Positions 19,121 to 28,737 are shown, counted from the first letter of the stretch. The stretch is DNA of 64,000 bases from Catellatospora sp. TT07R-123 (GCF_018327705.1 NZ_BNEM01000001.1:1240001-1304000), one strand, 5' to 3'. The notes: generated by a model from the letters alone, not told the origin. Made by a program: numbers and translations.

Positions 19121-20653
19121 CTACTGCTCCTTCACCTTGGTCATGTATTGCATGAGGCGCTCGGGGGTCGCCTCCGCACGCGTGAGCTGGCCGGTGATGC
19201 GACCGGCGGACATCGCGTACACGCGGTCGCAGATCCCCAGCAGTTCTGGTAGTTCGGACGAGATGACCAGCACGGCTTTGCCCTGGTCGGCCATCTGGTT
19301 GACGATCGAATAGATCTCGTACTTGGCGCCCACGTCGATGCCGCGGGTGGGTTCGTCGAGGATGAGCACGTCAGCGTCGGTGAACAGCCACTTCGACAGC
19401 ACGACCTTCTGCTGGTTGCCGCCGCTAAGCTTGCCCGTGACCGCCGAGACGCTGGGAGCCTTGATGTTCATGCTGGCCCGGAATCCGTCGGCGACCCGGT
19501 ACTCCTCGTTGTCGTGAACCCACCCGCCGGTCGCGAGCTTGTCGAGCGCCGCCGCTGACACGTTGCGCTTGATGTCCTCGATCAGGTTCAGGCCGTAGCG
19601 CTTGCGGTCCTCGGTGGCGTACGCGATGCCGTGACGGATCGCGTCGCGCACCGTCCGGAGGTGTATCTCGCGGCCGTCTTTGAAGACCCGGCCGGAGATG
19701 CCGATGCCGTAGCTGCGGCCGAACACGCTCATCGCGAGTTCGGTGCGCCCGGCGCCCATCAGGCCGGCCAACCCGACGATCTCGCCCCGGCGCAGGCTGA
19801 GGTTCGCACCGCTGACCACGACCCGGCCGTGCTGCGTCGGGCTGTGTACGGTCCAGTCCTCGATCCGCAGCACCTCGTCGCCGATGTTCGGCTCGTGTTC
19901 GGGGAACCGGTGCTCCAGGTCCCGGCCGACCATGCCGGAGATGATGCGGTCCTCGGTGACCTGGTCCCGTTTCATGTCGAGGGTCTCGATGGTGCGCCCG
20001 TCGCGCAGGATCGTCGTGGAGTCGGCGATCGCTTCGATCTCGTTGAGCTTGTGCGAGATGATGACGCAGGTGATGCCCTGCTCGCGCAGCCCGCGCAGCA
20101 GGTCGAGCAGGTGCGCGGAGTCCTCGTCGTTGAGCGCCGCGGTCGGCTCGTCGAGGATGAGCAGCCGCACCCGCTTGGACAGCGCCTTGGCGATCTCGAC
20201 CAGCTGCTGCTTGCCCACGCCGAGGTCCATCGCGAGGGCGGCCGGGTTCTCGCGCAGCCCCACCCGCTCCAGCAGCTGCGCCGCCTGGGCGTGGGTGCGG
20301 TTCCAGTCCACGACACCACGCGCGGCGCGTTCGTTGCCCAGGAAGATGTTCTCCGCGATGGACAGATTCGGGCAGAGCGCCAGTTCCTGGTGGATGATGA
20401 CGATGCCGAGGTGCTCGCTGTCACGGATGCCGGAGAAGCGGCACGGCTGCCCGTCGAAGCTGATCTCACCGCTGTAGGAGCCGTGCGGGTAGACGCCGGA
20501 CAGCACCTTCATCAGGGTCGACTTGCCGGCGCCGTTCTCTCCGCAGATCGCGTGGATCTCGCCGCGGCGTACCGTGAGATTGACGTCTTTGAGGGCGGTG
20601 ACGCCCGGGAACGTCTTGGTGATCTCGCGCATCTGCAGGACCACGTCGGTCAA
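19121..20653 (-). CDS. Sugar ABC transporter ATP-binding protein, GguA/XylG type
   Basis: A 510-residue tandem ATPase. Walker [10 protein letters not shown] sits near residues 38-46 and the first signature is replaced by [16 protein letters not shown] with DEPTAALND; the C-terminal half has [24 protein letters not shown] and [10 protein letters not shown]. The insert [14 protein letters not shown] after Walker A is characteristic of the xylose/multiple-sugar (MmsA/GguA) branch. It is translated from ATG 20653 after a strong GGAGGA and separated from the binding-protein gene by a hairpin. Confidence 0.95.
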   Translation of the reverse strand: MTDVVLQMREITKTFPGVTALKDVNLTVRRGEIHAICGENGAGKSTLMKVLSGVYPHGSYSGEISFDGQPCRFSGIRDSEHLGIVIIHQELALCPNLSIAENIFLGNERAARGVVDWNRTHAQAAQLLERVGLRENPAALAMDLGVGKQQLVEIAKALSKRVRLLILDEPTAALNDEDSAHLLDLLRGLREQGITCVIISHKLNEIEAIADSTTILRDGRTIETLDMKRDQVTEDRIISGMVGRDLEHRFPEHEPNIGDEVLRIEDWTVHSPTQHGRVVVSGANLSLRRGEIVGLAGLMGAGRTELAMSVFGRSYGIGISGRVFKDGREIHLRTVRDAIRHGIAYATEDRKRYGLNLIEDIKRNVSAAALDKLATGGWVHDNEEYRVADGFRASMNIKAPSVSAVTGKLSGGNQQKVVLSKWLFTDADVLILDEPTRGIDVGAKYEIYSIVNQMADQGKAVLVISSELPELLGICDRVYAMSAGRITGQLTRAEATPERLMQYMTKVKEQ

Positions 20654-20674
20654 GGTCGTCCTCCTCCGGAACGG

Positions 20675-20704
20675 GCGCCCGGCCGGTCGTGACCGGCCGG
20701 GCGC
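20675..20704 (-). terminator. Hairpin between ChvE-like and GguA-like genes
   Basis: GCGCCCGGCCGGTC (20675-20688) and GACCGGCCGGGCGC (20691-20704) form a 14-bp stem just after the binding-protein stop. As in the other importer, it lies inside the operon and probably sets component ratios. Confidence 0.6.
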
Positions 20705-20710
20705 GGGCGC

Positions 20711-21832
20711 CTACTTCAGCTTGTCCTCGGTGTAGTAACCGGTGTCGATCAGGGCCGCCTTGTAGTTGTCCTTGTAGACGATCACCGGCTCCAGCAGGTA
20801 GGACGGCACGACCTTGACGCCGTTGTCGTAGTCCTTGGTGTTGTTGACCTCGGGCTTGCCGCCCTTCAGCACCGCGTCGGCCATCTTCACGGTGACCTTC
20901 GCCAGCTCGCGCGTGTCCTTGTAGATCGTGGCGTACTGCTCACCGGCGATGATCGACTTGACCGACGCGACCTCGGCGTCCTGTCCGGTGACGATCGGGT
21001 ACGGCTGGCCGGCGGTGCCGTAGCCGCTGCTCTTCAGCGCGGAGAGGATGCCGATGGACAGACCGTCGTAGGGCGACAGCACCCCCTGGACCTTGGCGCC
21101 CTTGGCGTAGGTCTTGGTGAGCAGGTCCTCCATCCGCTTCTGCGCGGTCTCCGGGTTCCAGCGCAGGATCGCGACGGTCTTGAAGTCCGTCTCACCGCTC
21201 TTGACCACCAGCGTGCCCTTGTCGAGGTAGGGCTTGAGCGTGTCCATGGCGCCGTTGAAGAAGAACGTCGCGTTGTTGTCGTCGGGCGAGCCGGCGAACA
21301 GCTCGACGTTGAACGGGCCCTTCGCGGTGCCGTCCGAGCCGTCCTGCTTCTTCAGGCCCAGGCCGACCAGCAGCGAGGTCGCCTGCTGCACGCCGACCTT
21401 GTAGTTGTCGAACGTCGCGTAGTAGTCGACGTTCGCCGACTTGCGGATCAGGCGGTCGTAGGCGATGACCGGGATGTGCTTGTCGGCCGCCTCCTGTAGC
21501 TGCGTGGTGATGGCCGTGCCGTCGATCGACGCGATGATCAGCAGCTTGGCGCCCTTGGTGATCTGGTTCTCGATCTGGTTGACCTGGGTCGGGATGTCGT
21601 TCTCCGCGTACTGCAGGTCGACCTTGTAACCGAGCGCCTCCAGCTGGCTCTTGAGGTTGTCCCCGTCGTGGATCCACCGCTCGGACGACCTCGTCGGCAT
21701 CGTCACGCCCACCAGCGCGGCACCACCGCCGGTCTGCTCCTGGTCCCCGGTCTTGGTGCTCGAACCACAGGCGGCCAGGCCCATGACGACGATCAGGCCC
21801 ACCGTGGCGGCAGCCAGCTTCACGATCTTCAT
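20711..21832 (-). CDS. Sugar-binding lipoprotein, ChvE-like
   Basis: A 373-residue lipoprotein with lipobox ending at Cys22 (MGLAACG) and a periplasmic-binding-protein type I fold. Sequence such as [48 protein letters not shown] and [13 protein letters not shown] follows the ChvE/multiple-monosaccharide-binding group, which in agrobacteria binds L-arabinose, galactose and glucose. ATG 21832 was chosen because GGGAG precedes it and the signal peptide starts there; 26 upstream in-frame residues are not signal-like. An AraR-type operator lies 97 bp upstream and another at 22265. Confidence 0.94.
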   Translation of the reverse strand: MKIVKLAAATVGLIVVMGLAACGSSTKTGDQEQTGGGAALVGVTMPTRSSERWIHDGDNLKSQLEALGYKVDLQYAENDIPTQVNQIENQITKGAKLLIIASIDGTAITTQLQEAADKHIPVIAYDRLIRKSANVDYYATFDNYKVGVQQATSLLVGLGLKKQDGSDGTAKGPFNVELFAGSPDDNNATFFFNGAMDTLKPYLDKGTLVVKSGETDFKTVAILRWNPETAQKRMEDLLTKTYAKGAKVQGVLSPYDGLSIGILSALKSSGYGTAGQPYPIVTGQDAEVASVKSIIAGEQYATIYKDTRELAKVTVKMADAVLKGGKPEVNNTKDYDNGVKVVPSYLLEPVIVYKDNYKAALIDTGYYTEDKLK

Positions 21833-21928
21833 CTCACTCCCTACGACATGAACGGCCCGCGGGCCGGAAGATCCCTTGTCGCCGGCTGGACGACCGCGAG
21901 CGACCGACATCTCGTGGCAATCCGGCGA

Positions 21929-21944
21929 CTGTTAACGCTCACAC
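21929..21944. promoter_or_regulatory. AraR-type operator upstream of the ChvE-like gene
   Basis: CTGTTAACGCTCACAC matches the consensus with its core TGTTAACGCTCACA. It lies 97 bp before the binding-protein start, where the promoter should be, though no clear -35/-10 pair could be assigned. Confidence 0.65.
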
Positions 21945-22264
21945 ACTTTCGATCGACCGCCTGGCACGGTCAATGGCACGGCTGTAACGGTTGGGTTACA
22001 ACACTCAGCCCAGTCTGCCCAGACCGGAAACTCCGAGCCGGCCCCTCGCGCACGACGGCACGGGCGCGACCGGGACGCACACCGTATTACCTGGCCACAT
22101 CCATGAACGAACAGAGCCGCCCGCCTCCGCGAGGCGAGCGGCCCGTCCCCACCGCAGCGGGAAGCCATCTTCGGCAATCGATATTTTAAATACGAACCGG
22201 TCTATGCGATGATATACGTCCGCACCGGATCAGCCGCAAAACGATGCCGGACAGCGGCGCTCAG

Positions 22265-22280
22265 ATGTTATCGATAACAG
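22265..22280. promoter_or_regulatory. AraR-type operator between FucU-like and ChvE-like genes
   Basis: ATGTTATCGATAACAG contains the perfect 14-bp palindrome TGTTATCGATAACA. It lies downstream of the FucU-like gene and 433 bp upstream of the ChvE-like start, so it may act as an auxiliary site with 21929-21944. Confidence 0.65.
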
Positions 22281-22358
22281 ATACCAGATGTCCCAGGTGA
22301 CCCCGGAAAGCGCTGAGCCGTCGCATTCGATGCCCTTCACGCCTCAGCAGCCGGTCGG

Positions 22359-22787
22359 CTAGTGCGCAGGTGGCGCGATGTAGCCCACGGTCAGCAGCAG
22401 GTTGGCGTAAAGGCGCTCGTCGCCGGTGGCGACGGCCACGGCCAGTTCGGGCGCGCGCGCCGCCGCGTAGAAGTCCTGGCGGCCGATGGGATTCAGCGCG
22501 AGATCCGGCCCGAGCAGATCCGCATAGCGGCTCCACACGTCGGGGGTCGAGCCGTCGTCAGGCCGCATTGTGGACACCGATTCGAGCGGCACGAATTCGA
22601 CGATGAGCCCCAGTATCTCGTCGACGGTGACCATGCCCGGCCGGAGGTTGAGATGGATGACCGTCGCTCCGGTCCTGACGTTGACGTCGTGGGCGTAGTT
22701 GGCGTCGGCGAGAAGGATCCGCGATCCGTGCCCCGTCCCGGCGAGTGCGGCAAGCAGCGGCGGATGGATGAGGCGTGTGCGCAGCAT
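22359..22787 (-). CDS. RbsD/FucU family sugar mutarotase
   Basis: A 142-residue cytoplasmic protein. The family core is clear: HPPLLAALAGTGHGSRILLADANYAHD, with His20 and Asp28 at the positions used for catalysis in RbsD/FucU, and a C-terminal YANLLLTVGYIAPP. These enzymes interconvert sugar anomers or pyranose and furanose forms so that imported sugar fits the next enzyme. It lies downstream of the GH29 fucosidase gene on the same strand with its own operator-bearing promoter (22838-22877). L-fucose is the usual FucU substrate; in this locus an arabinose role is also possible. Confidence 0.88.
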   Translation of the reverse strand: MLRTRLIHPPLLAALAGTGHGSRILLADANYAHDVNVRTGATVIHLNLRPGMVTVDEILGLIVEFVPLESVSTMRPDDGSTPDVWSRYADLLGPDLALNPIGRQDFYAAARAPELAVAVATGDERLYANLLLTVGYIAPPAH

Positions 22788-22837
22788 TTACGGCATCCCT
22801 CTCATGGGCGGCTCGAAGTGACATCTCCGGCGCGGCG

Positions 22838-22877
22838 ATGTGATCGTTAACATACGCTTCGCCGGATCACCGTGCAA
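22838..22877 (-). promoter_or_regulatory. Promoter of the FucU-like gene with AraR-type operator
   Basis: On the minus strand TTGCAC (22877-22872), a 17-bp spacer and TATGTT (22854-22849) form the promoter. The operator ATGTGATCGTTAACAT (22838-22853) overlaps the -10 box, about 50 bp before the start codon. Confidence 0.65.
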
Positions 22878-22950
22878 GCCGGGCCACCGAGTGGCGACAA
22901 CAGCTCGCGGAACACCCCGACCCGCGCCACGAGCAGCGCAGAGCCGTCTA

Positions 22951-22966
22951 CTGTTATCGCTAACAT
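22951..22966. promoter_or_regulatory. AraR-type operator, upstream partner of 22838
   Basis: CTGTTATCGCTAACAT, one mismatch from the consensus, centred 113 bp from the site at 22838-22853. It lies between the GH29 stop and the FucU-like promoter, so it probably works with the promoter-proximal site. Confidence 0.65.
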
Positions 22967-23019
22967 CAGAATCGTGGCGCCGCCGGGGTTTCTCGCGGGC
23001 GCCCATCCCCCGCGACCAC

Positions 23020-23054
23020 GCCCGGCCACATCGATCGCTGTCGTATGGCCGGGC
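23020..23054 (-). terminator. Hairpin after the GH29 gene
   Basis: GCCCGGCCA (23020-23028) pairs with TGGCCGGGC (23046-23054), 9 bp with a 17-nt loop, 22 bp after the GH29 stop. Confidence 0.45.
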
Positions 23055-23075
23055 AGGGCTGCGAGCGGCGCCGGA

Positions 23076-25067
23076 TCAGATCGCCGTGACGGTCCACTGG
23101 AGGTTCGTGCTGGCGTCGGGTGCCCAGAGGCCGACCGTGGTGCCGGAGGGCATGCTGCCCCGGCCGTCGAGGGCCATGCCGCAGCCGCGGTTCACGAGCT
23201 GGTACCGGCCGTTGCCCATGCTGTTGAGCCGCCACTGCTGGTTCACGCCGCCGTTCCAGGGCGCCTGCAGCGCGTTGGCGCCGTTGGTCGTGCTGCCCCA
23301 GCTGTCCACCACCATGCCGTTGGTGCGGTTGACGATGCGGTAATACCCGCTGCCGGAGTCGACGAGCTGCCATTGGAGGTTGGTGCTGCCGTCCCAGGTC
23401 CACTCCTTGACAACCGAGCCGTAGCCCACGCTGCCGCCGCCGTCCAGGGCGAGGCCGTTGGTGACGTTCGTGAGCCGGACCCAACCGGTGGGGATGGCGG
23501 CGCCGCCCAGGACCGGGATCTGGCCGGAGAAGGTCAGCTTCACGACGTACGCCGGTGCGCTGAACGGTGCGGTCGACGACGGCATCGACAGGTGCAGGCC
23601 GAAGCCGTCCTGGCTGCGGGTGGGCAGGTCGATGTACGAGCCGGCGGTGGAGCCGAGCAGCTGCGCCGAGGTCAGGGCGCCGAGGTTGACACGTCCCGCG
23701 GCCAAGGTGGTGATGTTGAGGCTGGCGCCCGGCCAGCCCAGGACGGTCGCGTAGAGGACGGTGTTCGCCTTGTTGCGGGTGAACCGGATGTCGGTGTTCG
23801 TGCCGGGACGCGGGGTGACGAACGAGCCGCCGCCCATCTGCGTCGGGCCCTCGCCGTACTGGCCCCAGGCGCGGGTCGAGTAGATCGACTCCCCGAACCG
23901 CCTGAGGTAGTCGCCCATGCCGAGCAGCACGGTCCGCTGGCCCGAGGGAATCGTCCCGTCTGCCATCGGCGCGATGTTGAGCAGCATGTTGCCGCCCTTG
24001 CTCACCCGGTCGATCAGCGAGTGCAGCATCGCGTTGAGGGAGTAGTAGCCGATGCCCACCGTGTAGCACCAGCTGGAGCTGGAGATGCTGTCGTCGGTGA
24101 GCCAGTACGGCGTCTGGATGGCGGCAGGGCCGCCGCGCTCGTAGTCGACGACCTCGCCGGTGGTGTTGAACCCGTCCTTGTAGGTGGCCACGACCTCCTT
24201 GTCCCAGGCGACCGCGCGGTTGTAGTAGTACGCCAGGAACTTGAGCCGCTGCGCTTCGCTGATGCGCGACAGGTTGAAGTCCTGCCACAGGATGTCGGGC
24301 TGGTAGCCGTCCACGACCTCGCGCAGCTTGTCGTACCAGAGCTGTTCCTGGGTGGCGGTGTCGAGCTGGCCGTACAGCTTGCGCAGGCTGGTCGTCGACT
24401 GCTGCGGGACACGGTCGTAGAACCCGGTGAAGTTGTACGCGTGATGCATCGCGACCAGCAGTTTCAGGCCTTTGGCGCGGATCGCGTCGGCGTGCAGCCG
24501 CAGCAGGTCGAGCCGGGGGCCCTTGGCTACCGAGTTCCACTCGTTGACGGTGCTGTTCCACATGGAGAAGCCGTCGTGGTGCTCGGCGACCGGGCCGGCG
24601 AACCTGGCTCCGGCGTCGGCGAACAGCTGCGCCCACTCGTCAGGGTCGAAGTTCCCACCGGCTGACCTGAGCTTCGGGGCGAACTGAACGAAGTTGCCGG
24701 CCCGGTCGTCGGCTCCGTTGATGAAGTTGTGGTACGGCCACGCCGACGGGTCTCCGTAGACGCTCTTGTGGTGGTTGTTCTCGTTGGAGCCCGCGTAGTA
24801 CATGTTGCGCGGGTACCACTCGTTGGCGTAAGCGGGGACGCTGAAGACTCCCCAGTGGTAGTAGATGCCGAACTTCGCGTCCTGGAACCATTCGGCCGCG
24901 GCCGGGTGCTGGTTCACCGATGCCCACGTGGTGGTGTAGAAGGCCGGTCCGGGGATCGCGGCTTGCGCGGACTCGGCGAGCAGGACGGCCGGCAGTCCGG
25001 CGGCGGCCGCGCCGCCGACGCCCAAGGCGGCCAGGAACGCCCGACGGCTGTAGGGAGATGTGTGCAT
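23076..25067 (-). CDS. Secreted GH29 alpha-L-fucosidase with C-terminal RICIN domain
   Basis: A 663-residue protein with a Tat signal (SRRAFLAALG at 7-16). Residues about 40-390 form the GH29 barrel: FGIYYHWGVFSVPAYANEWYP, EHHDGFSMW (162-170), and PDILWQDFN with Asp263 as the probable nucleophile. A beta-sandwich (about 400-520) follows, then a RICIN trefoil (about 530-663) with three LQW/QQW repeats. GH29 enzymes remove alpha-linked L-fucose from plant cell wall or glycoprotein glycans. It is controlled by an AraR-type operator, and a FucU-like mutarotase follows, linking fucose release to the arabinose regulon. The acid/base Glu was not assigned. Confidence 0.92.
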   Translation of the reverse strand: MHTSPYSRRAFLAALGVGGAAAAGLPAVLLAESAQAAIPGPAFYTTTWASVNQHPAAAEWFQDAKFGIYYHWGVFSVPAYANEWYPRNMYYAGSNENNHHKSVYGDPSAWPYHNFINGADDRAGNFVQFAPKLRSAGGNFDPDEWAQLFADAGARFAGPVAEHHDGFSMWNSTVNEWNSVAKGPRLDLLRLHADAIRAKGLKLLVAMHHAYNFTGFYDRVPQQSTTSLRKLYGQLDTATQEQLWYDKLREVVDGYQPDILWQDFNLSRISEAQRLKFLAYYYNRAVAWDKEVVATYKDGFNTTGEVVDYERGGPAAIQTPYWLTDDSISSSSWCYTVGIGYYSLNAMLHSLIDRVSKGGNMLLNIAPMADGTIPSGQRTVLLGMGDYLRRFGESIYSTRAWGQYGEGPTQMGGGSFVTPRPGTNTDIRFTRNKANTVLYATVLGWPGASLNITTLAAGRVNLGALTSAQLLGSTAGSYIDLPTRSQDGFGLHLSMPSSTAPFSAPAYVVKLTFSGQIPVLGGAAIPTGWVRLTNVTNGLALDGGGSVGYGSVVKEWTWDGSTNLQWQLVDSGSGYYRIVNRTNGMVVDSWGSTTNGANALQAPWNGGVNQQWRLNSMGNGRYQLVNRGCGMALDGRGSMPSGTTVGLWAPDASTNLQWTVTAI

Positions 25068-25213
25068 TGCGGTCCCTCCGGGTCAGGGATGAATGTCGGT
25101 GCATGGCGCGTCCACCGGCCCACGGTTCGAGCGTTCGTGATCGCTCACAAGGGCACCGGGCTTGCATGCCACTCACCGCACCTGGATACAGCGGGTGCGG
25201 CAGGCCGTCTGAA

Positions 25214-25242
25214 ATGTTAACGGTCACATCAACGTTGGTCAA
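25214..25242 (-). promoter_or_regulatory. GH29 promoter with AraR-type operator
   Basis: On the minus strand TTGACC (25242-25237), a 17-bp spacer and TAACAT (25219-25214) form the promoter. The operator ATGTTAACGGTCACAT (25214-25229) overlaps the -10 box. The promoter overlaps the 3' end of the LacI-like gene at 25239. Confidence 0.75.
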
Positions 25243-26219
25243 CGGCTCTGCGACCGCGGCGGCCCGCTGCTGGCCCGGACGACCAGCGTGGGCACCGCCC
25301 ACGGGCACCCTGCCGCCGTCGGCAGTTCGCGTTGCTCGATCGTTGCCAGCAGTGTCGTCAGACACGACCGCCCGAGCGCGTCGAAGTCCTGCCGGACGGT
25401 GGTCAGCGACGGGGTCAGGTATTCGCCTTCGGGGATGCCGTCGCAGCCCACGACGCTGACGTCGTCGGGTACCCGCACGCCGCGCTCGCACAGCGCGCGC
25501 AGCATGCCCATGGCCTGCTGGTCGCTGGCGCAGAACACCGCGCTCACGTCGGCGCGCTCGGCCAGCAGCCGGCCCGCCTCGTATCCGGACTCCGCGCCCC
25601 AGCCGCCGAGCATGATCGGCGGTATGCGCCGCCCGGCCTGTCGCAGCGCGGCACGCCATCCGTCAGCGCGGTGTCGTGCCTGCTGCCAGTCCTGAGGTCC
25701 CGACAGGTGCCACACCGTCTCGTGTCCGAGGTCCAGCAGGTGTTCGACAGCCAGTCGCGCACCGAGCGCGTGGTCCACGGTGGGGACCTGGACGTGCCCG
25801 AAGGTACCGGCGCCTACGACGACGGTGGGAACAGCCGAGTGCAGAATGCCGGCTGCCACCCCCGGGGTCAGGGGGGCGATGATCACGGTGCCGACCACCG
25901 GCTGGCGGGCGAGTCGGCCGATCGCCTCCGCCATGCCGACGTCGTCCGGCCGCGCGAGTTCGACGATGCAGGTGCCGTATCCGGCGCGTCTGGCCGCCTG
26001 TTCGACGCCTCGCATGGTCACGGCCGTGCTGTACCTGACGGCATCGAACGCGACCACCCCGATGAGGTCTCGGTGTCGGCCGGTACGGCCCTGGGGCATG
26101 GGCTGCAGCCGACGGGACGGCCGTGCGCTGAGCATGGCCCCGCCCCTGGCAGCGGCGGCCCCCGGGGCCGACGCCGCCTCCCGCCGCCGCGAGCTGGCTC
26201 TGGCCACACGTCCGTCCAT
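25239..26219 (-). CDS. LacI-like sugar-sensing protein lacking the DNA-binding domain
   Basis: A 326-residue protein. From about residue 50 (DLIGVVAFDAVRYSTAVTMRGVEQAARRAGYG) to the end (VVGCDGIPEGEYLTPSLTTVRQDFDALGRSC) it is closely similar to the sensor domains of the two LacI paralogues at 838 and 7463. The first 50 residues are Arg/Ala/Ser-rich with no DVARLAGVSHQTVSRV helix-turn-helix or hinge, and no such motif appears in the other frames nearby. A strong GAAGGAGG (26222-26229) sets ATG 26219, so the short form is properly translated rather than a missed start. It may be a decaying repressor, or a co-repressor forming mixed dimers with the full paralogues. Function is not known. Confidence 0.75.
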   Translation of the reverse strand: MDGRVARASSRRREAASAPGAAAARGGAMLSARPSRRLQPMPQGRTGRHRDLIGVVAFDAVRYSTAVTMRGVEQAARRAGYGTCIVELARPDDVGMAEAIGRLARQPVVGTVIIAPLTPGVAAGILHSAVPTVVVGAGTFGHVQVPTVDHALGARLAVEHLLDLGHETVWHLSGPQDWQQARHRADGWRAALRQAGRRIPPIMLGGWGAESGYEAGRLLAERADVSAVFCASDQQAMGMLRALCERGVRVPDDVSVVGCDGIPEGEYLTPSLTTVRQDFDALGRSCLTTLLATIEQRELPTAAGCPWAVPTLVVRASSGPPRSQSR

Positions 26220-26395
26220 CGCGCCTCCTTCGCATCCGGGCCCGGGCGGCCGCGGTCGTCGGACACGCCTGCGCTCTCCGCACCGTCCATCTGCTAGGAC
26301 GCGAGAGTCAGGGTGCCCTCGTGGGCAGGAGGCTTCGAGCCGGGGGTGCCGTAACGGAAACTGCGCGGTGACAACCACGACATACGAGTGCGGTG

Positions 26396-27991
26396 TCAGC
26401 CCGCCCAGGCGGGTTGTCTGATGAAGGAACTCTGCCCGGCGAACTCGGCGCTGCCGTCGGGCACATCGATGTAGAAGGCACCGTCGCGGAAGCGGATGAC
26501 CAATGCGGGGTAGTTGTGCGCCTGCAACTCGACCGACCCGGCTATCCGGCCGGGCCGGGGGCAGAACGTGGCATCCTCCCGGAACAGCGCGGTGGTGTCC
26601 TCGGGGCTGAGCCGCAACCGCAGCTCGTAGTGGCGCAGATAGCGGCCGTCGGCGGCACGGAGGGTGACACAGTTCGCGTCCGCGAGCCCCCTGACGACCG
26701 TGAACGTCGCCTGCCTGCGGACCTGCTCGCTACTCGATCCGTCGACGGCGCCGAGCGCCGCGTACATCCCGGCGTAGGTCAAGTAGGTGCCGCGAGCACC
26801 TGCCGATTCCAGCGACCACGTTCCCCACGGCAGGGTGGGTCCCGGCGACGCGCCGGCAGATGGACTGTGCTGCGGCGCGGACGGGCTGGCCGGTCCTGGC
26901 GACGGCGAGGGCGTCGGCGAGGGCGACACCGCGGCCGGCGACGGGGAGCGGGTCGGAGCGGCAGGGCTCGGGTCCGCGACGACCTGCGGCGGCTGTGGTG
27001 ACGGTGGCCAGTTCGCATACACCGCGGTGGCGCCCACCGCGAGTGCCAGGCCTGCGGCGAGGCTCGGCAGCGGGTGAGCGGACACGCCCGCCGCGAGTTT
27101 GCCGATCACCGAGGTGCGGGGGCCGACGGCCGACGCCGCGGCCACGGAACCGATCAGTGCCTGACCGGACGACCCGGCTGCGCCTGCCAGCAGGCCCTTG
27201 GCCGCGAGCGCGGCGGTGAGCGCGGCGGGAACGGCCAGTGGTGCCACGCTGAGCAGCAGGCGCTCGAGCGGCACGCGGTCGGCGGTGCCGGCCGTGCACA
27301 CCGGGCAGGTGCGGACATGACGGCCGAGCCGTTTGCGCCATACCGAGGTATGGCCGCCGTCCCAGCCGGCCGCGGCCGCGGCCAGCTGGGGGCAGCGGGG
27401 CTGCGCGGTCAGGGCCACCTCGATCGCCCACGCGGTGTCGAGCTGCTCACGCATGCGCTGCAGGCGCACGCCGGCGTGGGCGATCGTCAGTCCCATCGCG
27501 GCGGCCACCTCACCGCGGGTGAGCAACCCGGCCTGTTCCTGCCACCACAGTGAGAGGACCAGGCGGTACTCGGGGTCCAGCCAGTTGCTCGCCTCGGCGA
27601 CCTGGCGGCGCTGGCCGGCCAGCTGCAGGTGGAGGACGGCCGTGTCTTCGAAACCGGCGTCGGTGTCGGCGAACTGTTCCATGCCGGCGACCGCGGTGTC
27701 GACGGCAGCCCGCCGACGCCGCCGGTGCCGGTAGGAACTGATCTGATGGACCGTTATCGCGACCAGCCAGGACCGGAAGCTGTCCGGCTCGCGCAGCTTC
27801 GGCAGGTCGCGCGCGACGCGCAGCATCGTCTCCTGGACGACGTCGTCGACGTCGGCGTGGCCGCCGAGCGCGCGCCCGACGATGTTGTAGACCAGCGGAA
27901 GGTAGGCCGAGATCAGGTCACCCTGTGCCCGCCGGTCGCCGTCGCGCGCCGCGATGACCAGTTCCGAGTGGTCCAGGTCCCTGATCGTCAA
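26396..27991 (-). CDS. ECF sigma factor fused to zinc finger, hydrophobic segments and AbfB arabinose-binding domain (1)
   Basis: About 531 residues from TTG 27991, chosen because AGAGGTG lies 6 nt upstream and the paralogue begins at the same place; GTG 28000 and ATG 28048 are alternatives. In order: sigma region 2 (about 12-95, LREPDSFRSWLVAIT), sigma region 4 (about 135-190, LTRGEVAAAMGLTIAHAGVRLQRM), a zf-HC2-like HVRTCPVC motif (His225, Cys229, Cys232), hydrophobic stretches at about 245-272 and 308-327, a Pro/Ser linker (328-390), and an AbfB/CBM42 domain (391-527, RAADGRYLRHYELRLRLSPEDTTALFREDATF). AbfB domains bind arabinofuranose side chains. The protein could sense arabinan outside the cell and release or activate its own sigma part. 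The number of membrane spans is uncertain. Confidence 0.88.
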   Translation of the reverse strand: MTIRDLDHSELVIAARDGDRRAQGDLISAYLPLVYNIVGRALGGHADVDDVVQETMLRVARDLPKLREPDSFRSWLVAITVHQISSYRHRRRRRAAVDTAVAGMEQFADTDAGFEDTAVLHLQLAGQRRQVAEASNWLDPEYRLVLSLWWQEQAGLLTRGEVAAAMGLTIAHAGVRLQRMREQLDTAWAIEVALTAQPRCPQLAAAAAGWDGGHTSVWRKRLGRHVRTCPVCTAGTADRVPLERLLLSVAPLAVPAALTAALAAKGLLAGAAGSSGQALIGSVAAASAVGPRTSVIGKLAAGVSAHPLPSLAAGLALAVGATAVYANWPPSPQPPQVVADPSPAAPTRSPSPAAVSPSPTPSPSPGPASPSAPQHSPSAGASPGPTLPWGTWSLESAGARGTYLTYAGMYAALGAVDGSSSEQVRRQATFTVVRGLADANCVTLRAADGRYLRHYELRLRLSPEDTTALFREDATFCPRPGRIAGSVELQAHNYPALVIRFRDGAFYIDVPDGSAEFAGQSSFIRQPAWAG

Positions 27992-28737
27992 CCGCCCCAC
28001 CTCTGCCCATGCCCCCTGCGACGCGGCGCCGCAGACCGCCTGCGGCATGGCGGCGTTCGACTACCGTCCGGGGCCGGTGTCCGCGGCGGCAGTTCCGGCC
28101 TTCGGGAGTGGCAGCCAAATTACTGCCAGTTGCCACCGAGGGTCAACAAGGCTCCTCTTCACGAGCGCGGTGGATTCGCCCGGCGATGCCGTCGAGGCGC
28201 CGGGCGTGGGTGGCAGCAACGAGCCGAGGTGCGGGGCGACGCGCCTCGACCCTTCGCTTATTCGTACAAATCTATGTTAGCGCTCACATTACAGGCCAGG
28301 CTGCGGACCGTGAGGCGGCATGTGCCCGAGGCGGGCGCCGGGCGCACCCATTCGGTAACCGAGGAGATTGCCAGAGTGTCACCCCACGTTCAAGAGGGCA
28401 CTGACGATCGACCGGCCAGCGCACTGCTCCGGCCACCTCCCCCGGTCGGCTCTCCTGCGCCGTTTCCAGAGGCAGAGGGCACGTCGTCATGCCCGGCAGA
28501 ATCCAACGCCGCAGGAAGTGAGTGCCTGCGACCATCTCGGCAGGACGGCCATAACACTATCGCCGCCAAAATCCACCGTCCTCGCGCGGTGAAGGATTGT
28601 CATCAGAATCCGTTACACAGTGCCGGCGGCGAAGTCGCCCACGTGCCACGGCGTGCCCGCCCCGCCGCGTCTTGACGCCGGAGCGATCCTGGGCGACAGT
28701 CAACCCCCTCCATCCACTGCCGACAGCGATACGGACC
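27992..28737. other. Divergent promoter region between the two sigma-AbfB genes
   Basis: About 745 bp without a supported gene. It carries one AraR-type operator near the middle (28274-28289) and AT-richer patches at 28255-28290 and 28545-28570. Each sigma gene may also have its own sigma-dependent promoter here, but the recognition sequence is unknown. Confidence 0.6.
28274..28289. promoter_or_regulatory. AraR-type operator between the sigma-AbfB genes
   Basis: ATGTTAGCGCTCACAT matches the consensus with one mismatch in the right half. Its position between the divergent genes would let the AraR-like repressor control one or both sigma factors. Confidence 0.75.

Larger units (their letters stand above)
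21833..22358. other. Regulatory region upstream of the ChvE-like operon
   Basis: No gene is supported. It holds operators at 21929-21944 and 22265-22280 and a short AT-rich patch near 22180-22220. The operators are centred 336 bp apart. Confidence 0.6.

Noticed and set aside
28049-28737. A small gene between the two sigma-AbfB genes
   Set aside because: Several short frames exist on both strands, but none has a ribosome binding site or coding-like third-position pattern that I could support.
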